NCBI RefSeq assembly: GCF_017916515.1
Contig: NZ_JAFMTA010000001.1
Location: 1,973,127 to 2,037,126, forward strand
Source: Naasia sp. SYSU D00948
Lineage (GTDB): Bacteria; Actinomycetota; Actinomycetes; Actinomycetales; Microbacteriaceae
Direction of reading: 5' to 3'
DNA: 64,000 nucleotides
Shown: piece by piece, positions 47,353 to 56,932 of the stretch
How positions within the stretch are numbered: the first letter of the stretch is position 1
Layout of the letters: every line of letters begins with the position of its first letter
Made by a program: the position numbers and the translations under genes
The notes under the pieces: generated by a model
The model's input: the letters and a program-made list of their open reading frames with translations, nothing else
Told to the model about the DNA's origin: nothing
The model's database searches: none

Positions 47353-47380
47353 CGTCGTCCCCGAAAACCGAAGGACCCTC

Positions 47381-48442
47381 TTGGACCTCCAGCTCCCCGT
47401 CTGGTTCGAGTTCGGCTCGTACGCCGTCCTCCTGCTCATCCTCACCGCCGACCTGATCCTGGCCTACAAGCGGCCGCACGTGCCGTCGGTGCGCGAGTCG
47501 AGCCTGTGGGTCGGGTTCTACGTGCTGCTCGCGCTGATCTTCGCGGGGCTCATGTTCGTGCTGGGGGATGCCGAGCACGGCGGGCAGTTCATCGCCGGCT
47601 GGCTGACGGAGTACAGCCTGTCGATCGACAACCTGTTCGTGTTCGTCGTGATCATGGCCCAGTTCAAGGTGCCGAGGAAGTACCAGCAGGAAGTCCTGAT
47701 GGTCGGCATCATCCTCGCCCTGATCTTCCGCGGCATCTTCATCATCCTGGGCGCCGCGCTCATCGAGAACTTCAGCTGGATCTTCTACATCTTCGGCGCG
47801 TTCCTCGTCTACACGGCCTGGACGCAGGCGTTCGGCAAGGACCACACCGAGGAGAACGAGAGCAAGCTCATCGGCTTCCTCCGGCGGCACATCGACATCA
47901 CCGACAAGTTCGACGGCAACAAGATCCGCACGGTGGTGGACGGCAAGAAGCACTTCACGCCGATCCTCATCGTGTTCATCGCTCTCGGCACGACGGACAT
48001 CCTGTTCGCGCTCGACTCGATCCCCGCGATCTTCGGCATCACGCAGAGCCCGTTCATCGTCTTCACCGCGAACGTGTTCGCGCTCATGGGCCTGCGGCAG
48101 CTGTACTTCCTGCTCGGCGACCTGGTCGAGCGCCTCGTCTACCTCAAGTACGGCATCGCGTTCATCCTCGCCTTCATCGGCGTGAAGCTGTTCCTGCACG
48201 CCCTCCACGAGAACGAGCTGCCCTTCATCAACGGCGGCGAGCACGTCGAGTGGGCGCCGGAGATCGGCACCTGGACCTCTCTCGGCGTGATCGTCGCGGC
48301 GATGCTCGTGGCGACCATCGCGAGCCTCGTGGCGATGAAGCGCAACCCGGTCGAGCCGGAGCCGGCCGAGGTCGTCGGGGCGCCCGACACGAGCGACGCC
48401 GAGGCGCACCTCGACCGCTACGAGGAGCGCCGGGACCGCTGA
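47381..48442 (+). CDS. TerC-family membrane protein (probable manganese exporter)
   Basis: A 353-residue TerC/Alx-like protein with about nine TMs. Conserved acidic segments: LTEYSLSIDNLFVFVVIMAQ, IFRGIFIILGAAL and LFALDSIPAIFGIT. The C-terminal 40 residues are charged. TTG 47381 is preferred: it gives the usual family N-terminus (LDLQLPVWFEFGSYAVLLLI), has AAGGA upstream and leaves the riboswitch untranslated, whereas the longer frame from 47303 runs through the aptamer. TerC homologues export Mn2+, also metallating secreted proteins. Confidence 0.88.
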   Translation: MDLQLPVWFEFGSYAVLLLILTADLILAYKRPHVPSVRESSLWVGFYVLLALIFAGLMFVLGDAEHGGQFIAGWLTEYSLSIDNLFVFVVIMAQFKVPRKYQQEVLMVGIILALIFRGIFIILGAALIENFSWIFYIFGAFLVYTAWTQAFGKDHTEENESKLIGFLRRHIDITDKFDGNKIRTVVDGKKHFTPILIVFIALGTTDILFALDSIPAIFGITQSPFIVFTANVFALMGLRQLYFLLGDLVERLVYLKYGIAFILAFIGVKLFLHALHENELPFINGGEHVEWAPEIGTWTSLGVIVAAMLVATIASLVAMKRNPVEPEPAEVVGAPDTSDAEAHLDRYEERRDR

Positions 48443-48452
48443 CGGGCCGTGA

Positions 48453-48483
48453 CACCGGCCCGGGACAGGCCGCCGGGCCGGTG
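48453..48483 (+). terminator. Terminator after terC
   Basis: 11-bp inverted repeat CACCGGCCCGG (48453-48463) with its complement at 48473-48483; followed by CTATCCTTTCG. Confidence 0.72.
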
Positions 48484-48496
48484 CTATCCTTTCGTG

Positions 48497-48541
48497 GTGC
48501 TCACGTCCCGGCTCCTTCTTAGCCGCCGCGACGAGGTCTGA
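48497..48541 (+). CDS. Leucine leader peptide of leuCD
   Basis: A 14-codon frame with GTG start (a second GTG directly precedes it) encodes VLTSRLLLSRRDEV. Leucines are at 2, 6, 7 and 8, three of them in a row. It ends 73 bases before leuC, directly ahead of leucine biosynthesis genes, the classic layout of a leader peptide for transcription attenuation. Too short for standard gene calling. Confidence 0.7.
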   Translation: MLTSRLLLSRRDEV

Positions 48542-48565
48542 CGTCTCCAGCCTCCCTCGTCGCGG
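48526..48565 (+). promoter_or_regulatory. Attenuator hairpin in the leuCD leader
   Basis: CCGCGACGAGG (48526-48536) pairs perfectly with CCTCGTCGCGG (48555-48565). The 5' arm overlaps codons 10-13 of the leader peptide just after its Leu run, so a ribosome stalled at those Leu codons would prevent this pairing. Confidence 0.65.
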
Positions 48566-48613
48566 AGTCCGTCCTGGGCTGACACCACAGACGTAGGAAG
48601 AAGCAGCACGACC

Positions 48614-50086
48614 ATGACCGAGAACGACTCAGCTCTCCGCGGCCGGACCCTCGCCGAGAAGGTGTGGGACGCGCACCTGGTGAAGAAGGGCGAGGACGGC
48701 GCTCCCGACCTCCTCTACATCGACCTCCACCTGGTCCACGAGGTCACGAGCCCGCAGGCCTTCGACGGGCTGCGGATGGCGGGCCGCCCGGTGCGCCGTC
48801 CCGACCTGACGATCGCGACCGAGGACCACAACACGCCGACGCTGAACATCGGCAGGCCGATCGCGGACCTCACGAGCCGCACCCAGATCGAGACCCTGAG
48901 GCGCAATGCCGAGGAGTTCGGCATCCGGCTGCACTCGCTGGGCGACCTCGAGCAGGGCATCGTCCACGTCGTCGGTCCCCAGCTGGGTCTCACGATGCCC
49001 GGGATCACGGTCGTCTGCGGCGACTCGCACACCTCCACCCACGGCGCCTTCGGCGCGATGGCGTTCGGTATCGGCACGAGCGAGGTCGAGCACGTGCTCG
49101 CCACTCAGACGCTGCCGCTGAAGCCGTTCAAGACGATGGCGATCACCGTCGAGGGTGAGCTGCGGCCGGGCGTCACCGCGAAGGACATCATCCTGGCGGT
49201 CATCGCGAAGATCGGCACCGGCGGCGGTCAGGGCTACGTGCTCGAGTACCGCGGCAGCGCCATCCGCTCGCTCTCGATGGAGGGCCGGATGACGATCTGC
49301 AACATGTCGATCGAGGCGGGCGCCCGCGCCGGAATGGTGGCGCCCGACGAGACGACGTTCGCCTACCTCAAGGGCCGCCCGCACGCGCCGCAGGGTGCGG
49401 ACTGGGACGCCGCCGTCGAGTACTGGCGGACGCTCGCGACCGACGACGACGCCGTGTTCGACGCCGAGGTGTTCCTCGACGCGAACGAGCTCGAGCCGTT
49501 CGTCACCTGGGGCACGAACCCCGGCCAGGGCGTCTCCCTGTCCGAGTCCGTGCCCGACCCCAGCACGATCGCCGACCCCAACGAGCGGGCCGCCGCCGAG
49601 CGGGCGCTCGAGTACATGGACCTCCGGGCCGGGACCTCGATGAAGGACATCCCCGTCGACGCGGTCTTCATGGGCTCCTGCACCAACAGCCGCATCGAGG
49701 ACCTGCGCGCGTTCGCGTCCGTCATCCGCGGCCGCCAGAAGGCCCCGAACGTCCGGGTCATGGTCGTTCCCGGCTCCGCGCGCGTCCGGATCGAGGCCGA
49801 GGCGGAGGGCCTGCACAAGGTCTTCGAGGAGTTCGGCGCCGAGTGGCGCTTCGCCGGCTGCTCCATGTGCCTCGGGATGAACCCCGACCAGCTGGCGCCG
49901 GGGGAGCGGTGCGCCTCCACGAGCAACCGCAACTTCGAGGGACGGCAGGGCAAGGGCGGTCGCACGCACCTCGTGTCGCCGCTCGTCGCGGCCGCCACGG
50001 CCATCCGCGGCACGCTGTCCAGTCCGTCGGACCTCCAGCAGGGCGACCTCCTGCGGTCCCGCGCCGGCGAGGAGGTGACGGCCTGA
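48614..50086 (+). CDS. leuC: 3-isopropylmalate dehydratase large subunit
   Basis: A 490-residue aconitase-superfamily enzyme in leucine synthesis. 4Fe-4S ligands: [14 protein letters not shown] and [14 protein letters not shown]; also [23 protein letters not shown] 48614. leuD follows with a TGATG overlap. Confidence 0.97.
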   Translation: MTENDSALRGRTLAEKVWDAHLVKKGEDGAPDLLYIDLHLVHEVTSPQAFDGLRMAGRPVRRPDLTIATEDHNTPTLNIGRPIADLTSRTQIETLRRNAEEFGIRLHSLGDLEQGIVHVVGPQLGLTMPGITVVCGDSHTSTHGAFGAMAFGIGTSEVEHVLATQTLPLKPFKTMAITVEGELRPGVTAKDIILAVIAKIGTGGGQGYVLEYRGSAIRSLSMEGRMTICNMSIEAGARAGMVAPDETTFAYLKGRPHAPQGADWDAAVEYWRTLATDDDAVFDAEVFLDANELEPFVTWGTNPGQGVSLSESVPDPSTIADPNERAAAERALEYMDLRAGTSMKDIPVDAVFMGSCTNSRIEDLRAFASVIRGRQKAPNVRVMVVPGSARVRIEAEAEGLHKVFEEFGAEWRFAGCSMCLGMNPDQLAPGERCASTSNRNFEGRQGKGGRTHLVSPLVAAATAIRGTLSSPSDLQQGDLLRSRAGEEVTA

Positions 50087-50685
50087 TGGAGAAGTTCACC
50101 GTCCACAGCGGCGTCGCGGCCCCGCTCAAGCGCAGCAACGTCGACACCGACCAGATCATCCCCGCGCAGTTCCTCAAGCGCGTCACCAAGACCGGCTTCG
50201 AGGACGCCCTCTTCCACGGGTGGCGGCAGGACCCGGAGTTCGTGCTCAACCAGCCGCACTACCAGGGCGCGTCCGTCCTCGTCGCGGGTCCGGACTTCGG
50301 CACCGGCTCAAGTCGGGAGCACGCGGTCTGGGCGCTGCGCGACTTCGGCTTCCGCGTCGTCCTCAGCCCCCGCTTCGCGGATATCTTCCGCGGCAACTCC
50401 GGCAAGCAGGGGCTCGTGACCGGGGTCGTCGCCGAGGACGATCTGGAGAAACTGTGGGGCGCCATCGAGGCGGCGCCGGGAATAGCGGCTACCGTCGATC
50501 TGGTTGCCAAGAGCGTCTCCATCGGGGACCTCACGGTCCCGTTCGACATCGACGAATACACCAGGTGGAGGCTCCTCGAGGGTCTGGACGACATCGCACT
50601 GACCCTGCGCGACGAAGCGCTCATCGCAGAATACGAGGGACGCCGCGAGAGCTGGCGCCCCACGACCCTGCCCGTCCGCTCCTGA
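50086..50685 (+). CDS. leuD: 3-isopropylmalate dehydratase small subunit
   Basis: A 199-residue swivel domain: [38 protein letters not shown] and [17 protein letters not shown] shared with the leuC stop. Forms the LeuCD heterodimer. Confidence 0.97.
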   Translation: MEKFTVHSGVAAPLKRSNVDTDQIIPAQFLKRVTKTGFEDALFHGWRQDPEFVLNQPHYQGASVLVAGPDFGTGSSREHAVWALRDFGFRVVLSPRFADIFRGNSGKQGLVTGVVAEDDLEKLWGAIEAAPGIAATVDLVAKSVSIGDLTVPFDIDEYTRWRLLEGLDDIALTLRDEALIAEYEGRRESWRPTTLPVRS

Positions 50686-50718
50686 GCAGCCGGCTGGGCC
50701 TGGAGAAGTAAGGATCCC

Positions 50719-52089
50719 GTGAACAGTCTCGTCACCGACGCCCAGAAGGCCGGAGAGCGTGTCGGCCTCACCTTCGACCGGATCGCCATCGACGGCGGCA
50801 TCCCCCTCCGGGGGCGGATCGAGGTCCGCGGCGCCAAGAATCTCGTGACGAAGGCGATGGTGGCCTCCCTCCTGGGCGAGTCGTCGAGCCTGCTGCGCGG
50901 TGTTCCGGACATCAGCGACGTCCGCGTCGTCCGCGGCCTGCTCGAGGTCCACGGCGTGAAGGTGACGGAGGGGACCGAGCCGGGCGACCTGCTCCTGGAC
51001 CCCTCTGCCGTCGTGACCGCCCACATGGCGGACATCGACGCGCACGCAGGGTCCAGCCGCATCCCGATCCTGTTCTGCGGCCCGCTGCTGCACCAGCTCG
51101 GCGAGGCGTTCATCCCCGACCTCGGCGGCTGCCGCATCGGCGACCGGCCGATCGACTTCCACCTCGACGCCCTCCGCCAGTTCGGCGCCGTCGTGGACAA
51201 GCTGCCGAGCGGCATCCGCATCACGGCCCCCCAGGGTCTCAAGGGCGCCCGCATCGAGCTGCCGTACCCGAGCGTCGGCGCCACCGAGCAGGTGCTCCTC
51301 ACCGCCACGCGCGCCGAGGGCATCACCGAGCTGCGGAACGCGGCCATCGAGCCCGAGATCATGGACCTCATCGCGATCCTGCAGAAGATGGGCGCGATCA
51401 TCTCCGTCGAGCCGAACCGCGTCATCCTCATCGAGGGCGTCGACCGCCTCGAGGGCTACACGCACCGCGCGATCTTCGACCGGAACGAGGCCGCGAGCTG
51501 GGCCTCGGCCGCGCTCGCCACCGGCGGCGACGTCTTCGTCGGCGGGGCGAAGCAGGAGCACATGATGACCTTCCTCAACGTGTTCCGGAAGGTCGGCGGC
51601 AAGTTCGACATCTACGAGGACGGCATCCGGTTCTACCACCCGGGCACGCCCCTCAAGCCGGTCGTCATCGAGACGGACGTGCACCCCGGCTTCATGACCG
51701 ACTGGCAGCAGCCGCTCGTCATCGCGCTGACGCAGGCCGAGGGCGAGTCGGTCGTGCACGAGACGGTGTACGAGAACCGGTTCGGCTTCACCGACGCGCT
51801 CATCGAGATGGGCGCGAACATCACGGTGCACAAGAAGGGGCTCGAGACCGAGGGCCGTCGCGTGCCGCGGCGCGACCTCGAGCAGGCGGCCGTCGTCGTC
51901 GGGCCGACGCCGCTCCACGGCGCCGATATCGTCGTCCCCGACCTGCGCGGCGGGTTCTCCCACCTCATCGCGGCGCTGACCGCCGAGGGACGCTCGACCG
52001 TGAGCAACGTCGGCATCATCAGCCGCGGCTACGAGAACTTCATCGCGAAGCTGGAGGCACTGGGCGCCCGGTTCGTCATCGAGGGATGA
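50719..52089 (+). CDS. murA: UDP-N-acetylglucosamine 1-carboxyvinyltransferase
   Basis: A 456-residue MurA, the first committed enzyme of peptidoglycan synthesis. Visible: VRGAKNLVTKAMVASLLGES, the loop with the PEP-reacting Cys in LGGCRIGDRPID (about 138), and a C-terminal DLRGGFSHLIAAL. GTG start; the first 14 residues precede the conserved start. Overlaps the next gene by 4 bases. Confidence 0.95.
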   Translation: MNSLVTDAQKAGERVGLTFDRIAIDGGIPLRGRIEVRGAKNLVTKAMVASLLGESSSLLRGVPDISDVRVVRGLLEVHGVKVTEGTEPGDLLLDPSAVVTAHMADIDAHAGSSRIPILFCGPLLHQLGEAFIPDLGGCRIGDRPIDFHLDALRQFGAVVDKLPSGIRITAPQGLKGARIELPYPSVGATEQVLLTATRAEGITELRNAAIEPEIMDLIAILQKMGAIISVEPNRVILIEGVDRLEGYTHRAIFDRNEAASWASAALATGGDVFVGGAKQEHMMTFLNVFRKVGGKFDIYEDGIRFYHPGTPLKPVVIETDVHPGFMTDWQQPLVIALTQAEGESVVHETVYENRFGFTDALIEMGANITVHKKGLETEGRRVPRRDLEQAAVVVGPTPLHGADIVVPDLRGGFSHLIAALTAEGRSTVSNVGIISRGYENFIAKLEALGARFVIEG

Positions 52090-53306
52090 CGTCGGCGAGC
52101 CGGTCCGCGGCGGAACGACCGCGCGGGCCGCTCCCCGAGGCGGCGGCGCCGGGGCTGTTCCTCGTGGCGCTCCTGCTGGCCGCCGTCAACCTCCGCGGGC
52201 CGTTCGTCGCGGTCGCCCCGGTCGCCGGCGAGATCCGGGCCGAGTTCGGAATCAGCGCGGCTGAGGTCGGCCTGCTCACGAGCATCCCGGTGCTCTGCTT
52301 CGGTCTCGCGGCGCCGCTCGCGCTGCTCGTGATCCGCCGGGTCGGAGCGGAGCTCGCGGTGCTCGTGTGCCTCGTCGGGATCATCGCGGGCGCCGCGATC
52401 CGGTCGGCGGGTCCGTTCTGGCTCGCGATCGCCGGGACGGTGGTGATCGGCCTCGCGATCACGGTGGGCAACGTCGTGGTCCCGGTGCTGATCCGGCGGG
52501 ACGTCCGGCCCGGACGCGTCGGCCTCGCCACCGGTGGCTACAACTCGATGCTCAACATAGGGGCGATGGTCGTGTCGCTCGGCACGGCGCCGCTCGCCGC
52601 CGTGCTCGGGTGGCGGGGCGCCCTGCTCGCCTGGCTGACGCTCACGGTGCTCGGGACCGCCGCCTGGCTGGTCTTCCTCCGCCGCCGGCCGCCGACCGTC
52701 CGGGAGGACTCGGCGCCCGCCGAGCACGCCGTGGTGTGGCGGCGACCGCTCGCCTGGCTGCTCGCTCTGGCGTTCGCGGGACAGGCGACGTCCTATTACG
52801 GCATCACGGCCTGGCTGCCCTCGCTGCTCGCGGACGAGCGCGGCTTCACCGCCTCCGAGGCGGGGGTGTCGTCCTCGTTCTTCCAGATGTTCGCCGTGCT
52901 GGGGGCGATCGGGATGCCGCTGCTCGTGATGCGGATCCCGGCATGGGCCGCGATCTCGCTCGTCGGTGCCCTGTGGTGCTCGCTGCCGATCGGGCTCCTG
53001 CTCGCCCCGGAGCTCTTCCTCCTCTTCTGCGCGCTCGGCGGCGTCGCTCAGGGCGCGGGCTTCACCGCGGTGTTCACGGTGATCGCGGCCACCGCCGGCA
53101 ACGCCCGGCAGACGGCTGCGCTGTCGGCATTCGTGCAGGGCGTCGGCTACGTGGCGGCCGCTCTGTCCCCGCCGGCGCTCGGCCTCGCCCACGACCTCAC
53201 CGGGGGCTGGACGGCCCCGCTGCTCATCGTGGTCGGCACGACGCTGTGCTTCGGCGTCTTCGGCGTCGCCGCGGCGCTGCGCGGCGCCCACCTCCGCACC
53301 CCGTAG
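52086..53306 (+). CDS. MFS transporter (CynX/NimT type)
   Basis: A 406-residue 12-TM carrier of the CynX/NimT cyanate/nitroimidazole family: VNLRGPFVAVAPVAGEIRAE, IPVLCFGLAAPLALLVIRR and YNSMLNIGAMVVSLGTAPLA. The substrate is unknown. Its ATG overlaps the murA stop, a position conserved in this family of bacteria, although the link to cell-wall synthesis is unexplained. Confidence 0.85.
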   Translation: MTSASRSAAERPRGPLPEAAAPGLFLVALLLAAVNLRGPFVAVAPVAGEIRAEFGISAAEVGLLTSIPVLCFGLAAPLALLVIRRVGAELAVLVCLVGIIAGAAIRSAGPFWLAIAGTVVIGLAITVGNVVVPVLIRRDVRPGRVGLATGGYNSMLNIGAMVVSLGTAPLAAVLGWRGALLAWLTLTVLGTAAWLVFLRRRPPTVREDSAPAEHAVVWRRPLAWLLALAFAGQATSYYGITAWLPSLLADERGFTASEAGVSSSFFQMFAVLGAIGMPLLVMRIPAWAAISLVGALWCSLPIGLLLAPELFLLFCALGGVAQGAGFTAVFTVIAATAGNARQTAALSAFVQGVGYVAAALSPPALGLAHDLTGGWTAPLLIVVGTTLCFGVFGVAAALRGAHLRTP

Positions 53307-53354
53307 CCGTGGTGGCGCGCACGCCCGCCCGCGGCCGGGCTGGATAATGGACCG

Positions 53355-54098
53355 GTGCGACGCAAGCCGGAGACGACGACCCCGTCCGTGTTCTGGCCCC
53401 TCGCGGCGATCCTGATCCCGTTCCTCAAGGCCACGACGCGGATGCGCGTCCTCGACCAGGACAAGGTCCCGGCGACCGGCGCATTCGTGCTCGCGCCGAA
53501 CCACTACAGCGAGATCGACCCCGTGATCATGGCGTACGCGCTGTGGCGCAGCGGCCGCGCTCCGCGGTTCCTGGCGAAGGCCTCCCTGTTCAAGGTCCCC
53601 GTGCTCGGGGCGGCGCTCCGGGCGACCGGGCAGATCCCGGTCGAGCGGGGCGGCGCGTCGCGCGGCAGGGTCCCCCTGGAGTCGGCGGACAAGCTGGTCC
53701 GGGAGGGACGGGGCGTCATCGTCTACCCCGAGGGCTCCCTGACCCGGGATCCGGACCTGTGGCCGATGCGCGGGAAGAGCGGCGCGGTGCGGCTCGCGCT
53801 CGAGCACGGCATCCCGGTCATCCCCGCCGCCCACTGGGGCGCCCAGGACCTCCTTCCCCGCTACAGCAAGAAGCTCCGCCTCGTTCCTCCCGCCCGCATC
53901 ACGGTCAAGTTCGGGGATCCCGTCGACCTGTCCCGCTTCCGGGACAAGCCCTTCGAGGCGTCCGTCCTCAACGAGGCCACCGACGCCGTCATGGACGCCG
54001 TGACGGCGCTCCTCGAGGACCTGCGGGGCGAGCGCGCGCCCGCCGAGCGCTGGGACCCGAAGAAGCAGGGCCAGACGGAGACGGGCCGCTTTGACTGA
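53355..54098 (+). CDS. plsC: 1-acyl-sn-glycerol-3-phosphate acyltransferase
   Basis: A 247-residue PlsC. NHYSEIDP carries the HX4D catalytic dyad (about residue 50) and YPEGSLTRDPDLWPM the substrate-binding EGS block (about 128). Adds the second acyl chain in phospholipid synthesis at the membrane. GTG start; overlaps gpsA by 8 bases. Confidence 0.93.
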   Translation: MRRKPETTTPSVFWPLAAILIPFLKATTRMRVLDQDKVPATGAFVLAPNHYSEIDPVIMAYALWRSGRAPRFLAKASLFKVPVLGAALRATGQIPVERGGASRGRVPLESADKLVREGRGVIVYPEGSLTRDPDLWPMRGKSGAVRLALEHGIPVIPAAHWGAQDLLPRYSKKLRLVPPARITVKFGDPVDLSRFRDKPFEASVLNEATDAVMDAVTALLEDLRGERAPAERWDPKKQGQTETGRFD

Positions 54099-55116
54099 CG
54101 CGACGACCCACCCGTCCGGTCCACGGGTCGCGGTGCTCGGCGCGGGCAGCTGGGGGACGACCTTCGCCAAGGTGCTCGCAGACGGCGGCTCGCACGTCAC
54201 GATCTGGGCCCGGCGACCGGAGCTCGCGAACGAGATCGCGGTCGGCAAGCGCAACAGCGACTACCTGCCCGGCATCAACCTGCCCCGGACGCTGAACGCG
54301 GACTGGCGCCTCCCGGCGGTGCTCGAGGGCGCGGAGCAGGTCTACATCTCCGTGCCGAGCCAGAGCCTCCGCGCGAACCTCGCCGATGTGAGTCCGCACC
54401 TCGACTCCCACGCCATCGTCGTGAGCCTCATGAAGGGCGTCGAGCTCGGCACGGGGTCGCGGATGAGCCAGGTCATCGCCGATGTGCTCGAGCTGCCGGC
54501 TAACCGGATCGCCGTCGCGTCCGGGCCGAACCTCGCGCTGGAAATCGCGAAGGAGATGCCGACGGCCGCCGTGGTCGCGTCCGACGATCTGCTCACCGCG
54601 CAAACGGTCGCCGCCACCGCCACCAACCCGTACTTCCGCTCCTTCGTCAACACGGACGTGATCGGCACGGAGTTCGGCGGGGTGCTCAAGAACCTCATCG
54701 CCCTCGCCATCGGCATCGTCGACGGCGTCGGCTACGGCGAGAACACGAAGGCGTCCATCCTCACCCGGGGCCTCGCCGAGATGTCCGCGTTCGCGGCCGC
54801 CTACGGCGCGCAGCCGGAGACGATGTCGGGCCTCGCCGGGCTCGGCGACCTCATCGCGACGAGCGAGTCGCCGCTGTCCCGCAACAACCGCGCGGGCCGC
54901 CTGCTCGGGCAGGGCTACAGCTACTCGGAGGTGATCGCTTCGATGCAGCAGACCGCCGAGGGACTCGCGTCCGTGAAGCCGGTCCTCGAGCTCGCACGGG
55001 CGCGCGGAGTCCTCATGCCCATCGTGGAACAGGTCGGCCAGGTGCTCGACGGCACCCTCGCGCCGAAGGACCTCGCCCCGCACCTCACGACCGACGACGT
55101 CCCCCAGGGAGAGTGA
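54091..55116 (+). CDS. gpsA: Glycerol-3-phosphate dehydrogenase [NAD(P)+]
   Basis: A 341-residue enzyme supplying sn-glycerol-3-phosphate for lipids. AVLGAGSWGTTFAKVLAD (Rossmann), VASGPNLALEIAKEMPTA, GGVLKNLIALAIGIVDGVGY (catalytic Lys) and GLAGLGDLIAT. The TTG at 54091 lies inside plsC; GGAG sits upstream. Overlaps ddl (GTGA). Confidence 0.95.
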   Translation: MTDATTHPSGPRVAVLGAGSWGTTFAKVLADGGSHVTIWARRPELANEIAVGKRNSDYLPGINLPRTLNADWRLPAVLEGAEQVYISVPSQSLRANLADVSPHLDSHAIVVSLMKGVELGTGSRMSQVIADVLELPANRIAVASGPNLALEIAKEMPTAAVVASDDLLTAQTVAATATNPYFRSFVNTDVIGTEFGGVLKNLIALAIGIVDGVGYGENTKASILTRGLAEMSAFAAAYGAQPETMSGLAGLGDLIATSESPLSRNNRAGRLLGQGYSYSEVIASMQQTAEGLASVKPVLELARARGVLMPIVEQVGQVLDGTLAPKDLAPHLTTDDVPQGE

Positions 55117-56222
55117 GACCGATCGCCGAATCGACCACGAAGCTCCGGATCGCTCTGCTCTTCGGCGGACGCTCGAGCGAGCACGCCATCAGCTGCGCGA
55201 CCGCCGGCGGCGTCCTCGGCGCGATCGACCGCGACCGCTACGACGTGATCCCGGTCGGCATCACGCGGGAGGGCGGGTTCGTACTGGAGAGCGACGACCC
55301 CGCCCGCTTCCGCCTCGACGCCGGCGCCTTGCCCGCCGTTGAGGACAACGGGACGCGGGTGCGGTGGCCGGAGAGCGCGACGGGCCGCGAGCTGCGGGTC
55401 GCGGAGGGCGGCGAGGAGAGGTCGCTCGGCACGGTCGATCTCGTATTCCCCATACTGCATGGACCGTTCGGCGAGGACGGCACCGTGCAGGGGATGCTCG
55501 AGCTCCTGGGCCTGCCGTACGTGGGCAACGGCGTGCTGGCCTCCGCGCTCGGGATGGACAAGCACTTCACGAAGACGGTCCTGGAGGCGGCCGGCATCCC
55601 CGTCGCGCCCTGGGTCACCATCACGCAGCGGGACTGGGCCACGGATCCCGACCTCTGGCGCGGCCGCGTGGCGGCGCTCGGGTATCCGCAGTTCGTCAAG
55701 CCCGCCCGGGCCGGCTCCTCGGTCGGGGTGAGCCGCGTGACCTCGGAGGCGGACCTGGACGCGGCGCTCGCGGTCGCGTTCGCGGAGGACGGCAAGGTCC
55801 TCGTCGAGCGCGGCATGTCGGGGCGCGAGGTCGAGTGCGCCGTGCTGGGCGGGCGCGACGGCGGTCCCGCCAGGGCGTCCGTGGCGGGGGAGATCGTCGT
55901 CACAGGGCGTGACTTCTACGACTTCGAGGCGAAGTACCTGGACGCGCCCGGCGTGGACCTCGTGTGCCCCGCCGACCTGAGCGAGCACGACCTCGCCGAG
56001 ATGCAACGGCTGGCCGTGCGCGCGTTCGACGCGATCGGGGGCGCGGGACTCGCCCGCGTCGACTTCTTCCTCACGGGCTCCGGCTTCGTCGTCAACGAGG
56101 TCAACACGATGCCGGGCTTCACCCCGATCTCGATGTTCCCGAAGTGCTGGCTCGCGTCCGGCCTCAGCTATCCGCAGCTGATCGACGAGCTCATCGAGCT
56201 GGCCCTGCAGACGACGAGATGA
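55113..56222 (+). CDS. ddl: D-alanine--D-alanine ligase
   Basis: A 369-residue ATP-grasp ligase making D-Ala-D-Ala for peptidoglycan. Key segments: LLFGGRSSEHAISCATA, FPILHGPFGEDGTVQGMLEL, KPARAGSSVGVSRV and VNEVNTMPGFTPISMFP. GTG start; the next gene begins within its last codons. Confidence 0.96.
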   Translation: MRPIAESTTKLRIALLFGGRSSEHAISCATAGGVLGAIDRDRYDVIPVGITREGGFVLESDDPARFRLDAGALPAVEDNGTRVRWPESATGRELRVAEGGEERSLGTVDLVFPILHGPFGEDGTVQGMLELLGLPYVGNGVLASALGMDKHFTKTVLEAAGIPVAPWVTITQRDWATDPDLWRGRVAALGYPQFVKPARAGSSVGVSRVTSEADLDAALAVAFAEDGKVLVERGMSGREVECAVLGGRDGGPARASVAGEIVVTGRDFYDFEAKYLDAPGVDLVCPADLSEHDLAEMQRLAVRAFDAIGGAGLARVDFFLTGSGFVVNEVNTMPGFTPISMFPKCWLASGLSYPQLIDELIELALQTTR

Positions 56223-56932
56223 CCGAGACGCCCGCGCACCACCCGGGGGAGCCGCACCTCGGCATCAGCGGGCGGCTGAACTGGCTGCGGGCCGGGGTCC
56301 TGGGCGCCAACGACGGCATCGTGTCGACCGCGGCCCTCGTGGTCGGCGTCGCGGGCGCGACGACGGCGGTCGCGCCCATCCTCACCGCGGGCGTCGCGGG
56401 TCTCCTCGCCGGCGCCGTCTCGATGGCCCTCGGCGAGTACGTGTCGGTCAGCAGTCAGCGGGACGCCGAGCGGTCGCTGCTCGAGAAGGAGCGGCGGGAG
56501 CTCGAGGAGGACCCGGAGGCCGAGCTGGAGGAGCTCACGCGGCTCTACCAGGACAAGGGCCTGTCCCGCGGCACAGCAGAGCGCGTCGCCGTCGAGCTCA
56601 CCGAGCACGACGCCTTCGCCGCGCACGCCGAGGCCGAGCTCGGGATCAGCCCGCACGACCTCGTCTCGCCGTGGCAGGCGGCGATCGCGTCGTTCGTCTC
56701 GTTCGCGATCGGCGCCCTGCTGCCGCTGCTCGCCATCCTGCTGCCGCCCGCCCCGATCCGGGTGCCGGTCACGTTCGTCGTCGTGCTGATCGCGCTGGCC
56801 CTCACCGGCACGGTCGGCGCCCGCCTGGGCGGTGCAGGGAAGCGGAGGGCCGCGCTGCGGGTCGTGGTCGGCGGTGCGCTCGCCATGGCGGTCACCTTCG
56901 GGATCGGCGCCCTGCTCGGGGTGGCCGTCTAG
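56219..56932 (+). CDS. VIT1/CCC1-family transporter
   Basis: A 237-residue VIT/CCC1 protein (iron/manganese transport). LGANDGIVSTAALVVGVAGA (TM1), LAGAVSMALGEYVSVSSQRD (TM2), a cytoplasmic Glu-rich metal-binding domain (EKERRELEEDPEAELEELT), then three TMs. ATG overlaps ddl stop by 4 bases. Convergent with the DUF3515 gene, overlapping its stop. Confidence 0.9.
   Translation: MTETPAHHPGEPHLGISGRLNWLRAGVLGANDGIVSTAALVVGVAGATTAVAPILTAGVAGLLAGAVSMALGEYVSVSSQRDAERSLLEKERRELEEDPEAELEELTRLYQDKGLSRGTAERVAVELTEHDAFAAHAEAELGISPHDLVSPWQAAIASFVSFAIGALLPLLAILLPPAPIRVPVTFVVVLIALALTGTVGARLGGAGKRRAALRVVVGGALAMAVTFGIGALLGVAV

Noticed and set aside
47303-47380. Upstream start for terC at 47303
   Set aside because: The added 26 residues would be encoded by the riboswitch aptamer and do not resemble TerC. 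The TTG at 47381 has a ribosome site and gives the family N-terminus.
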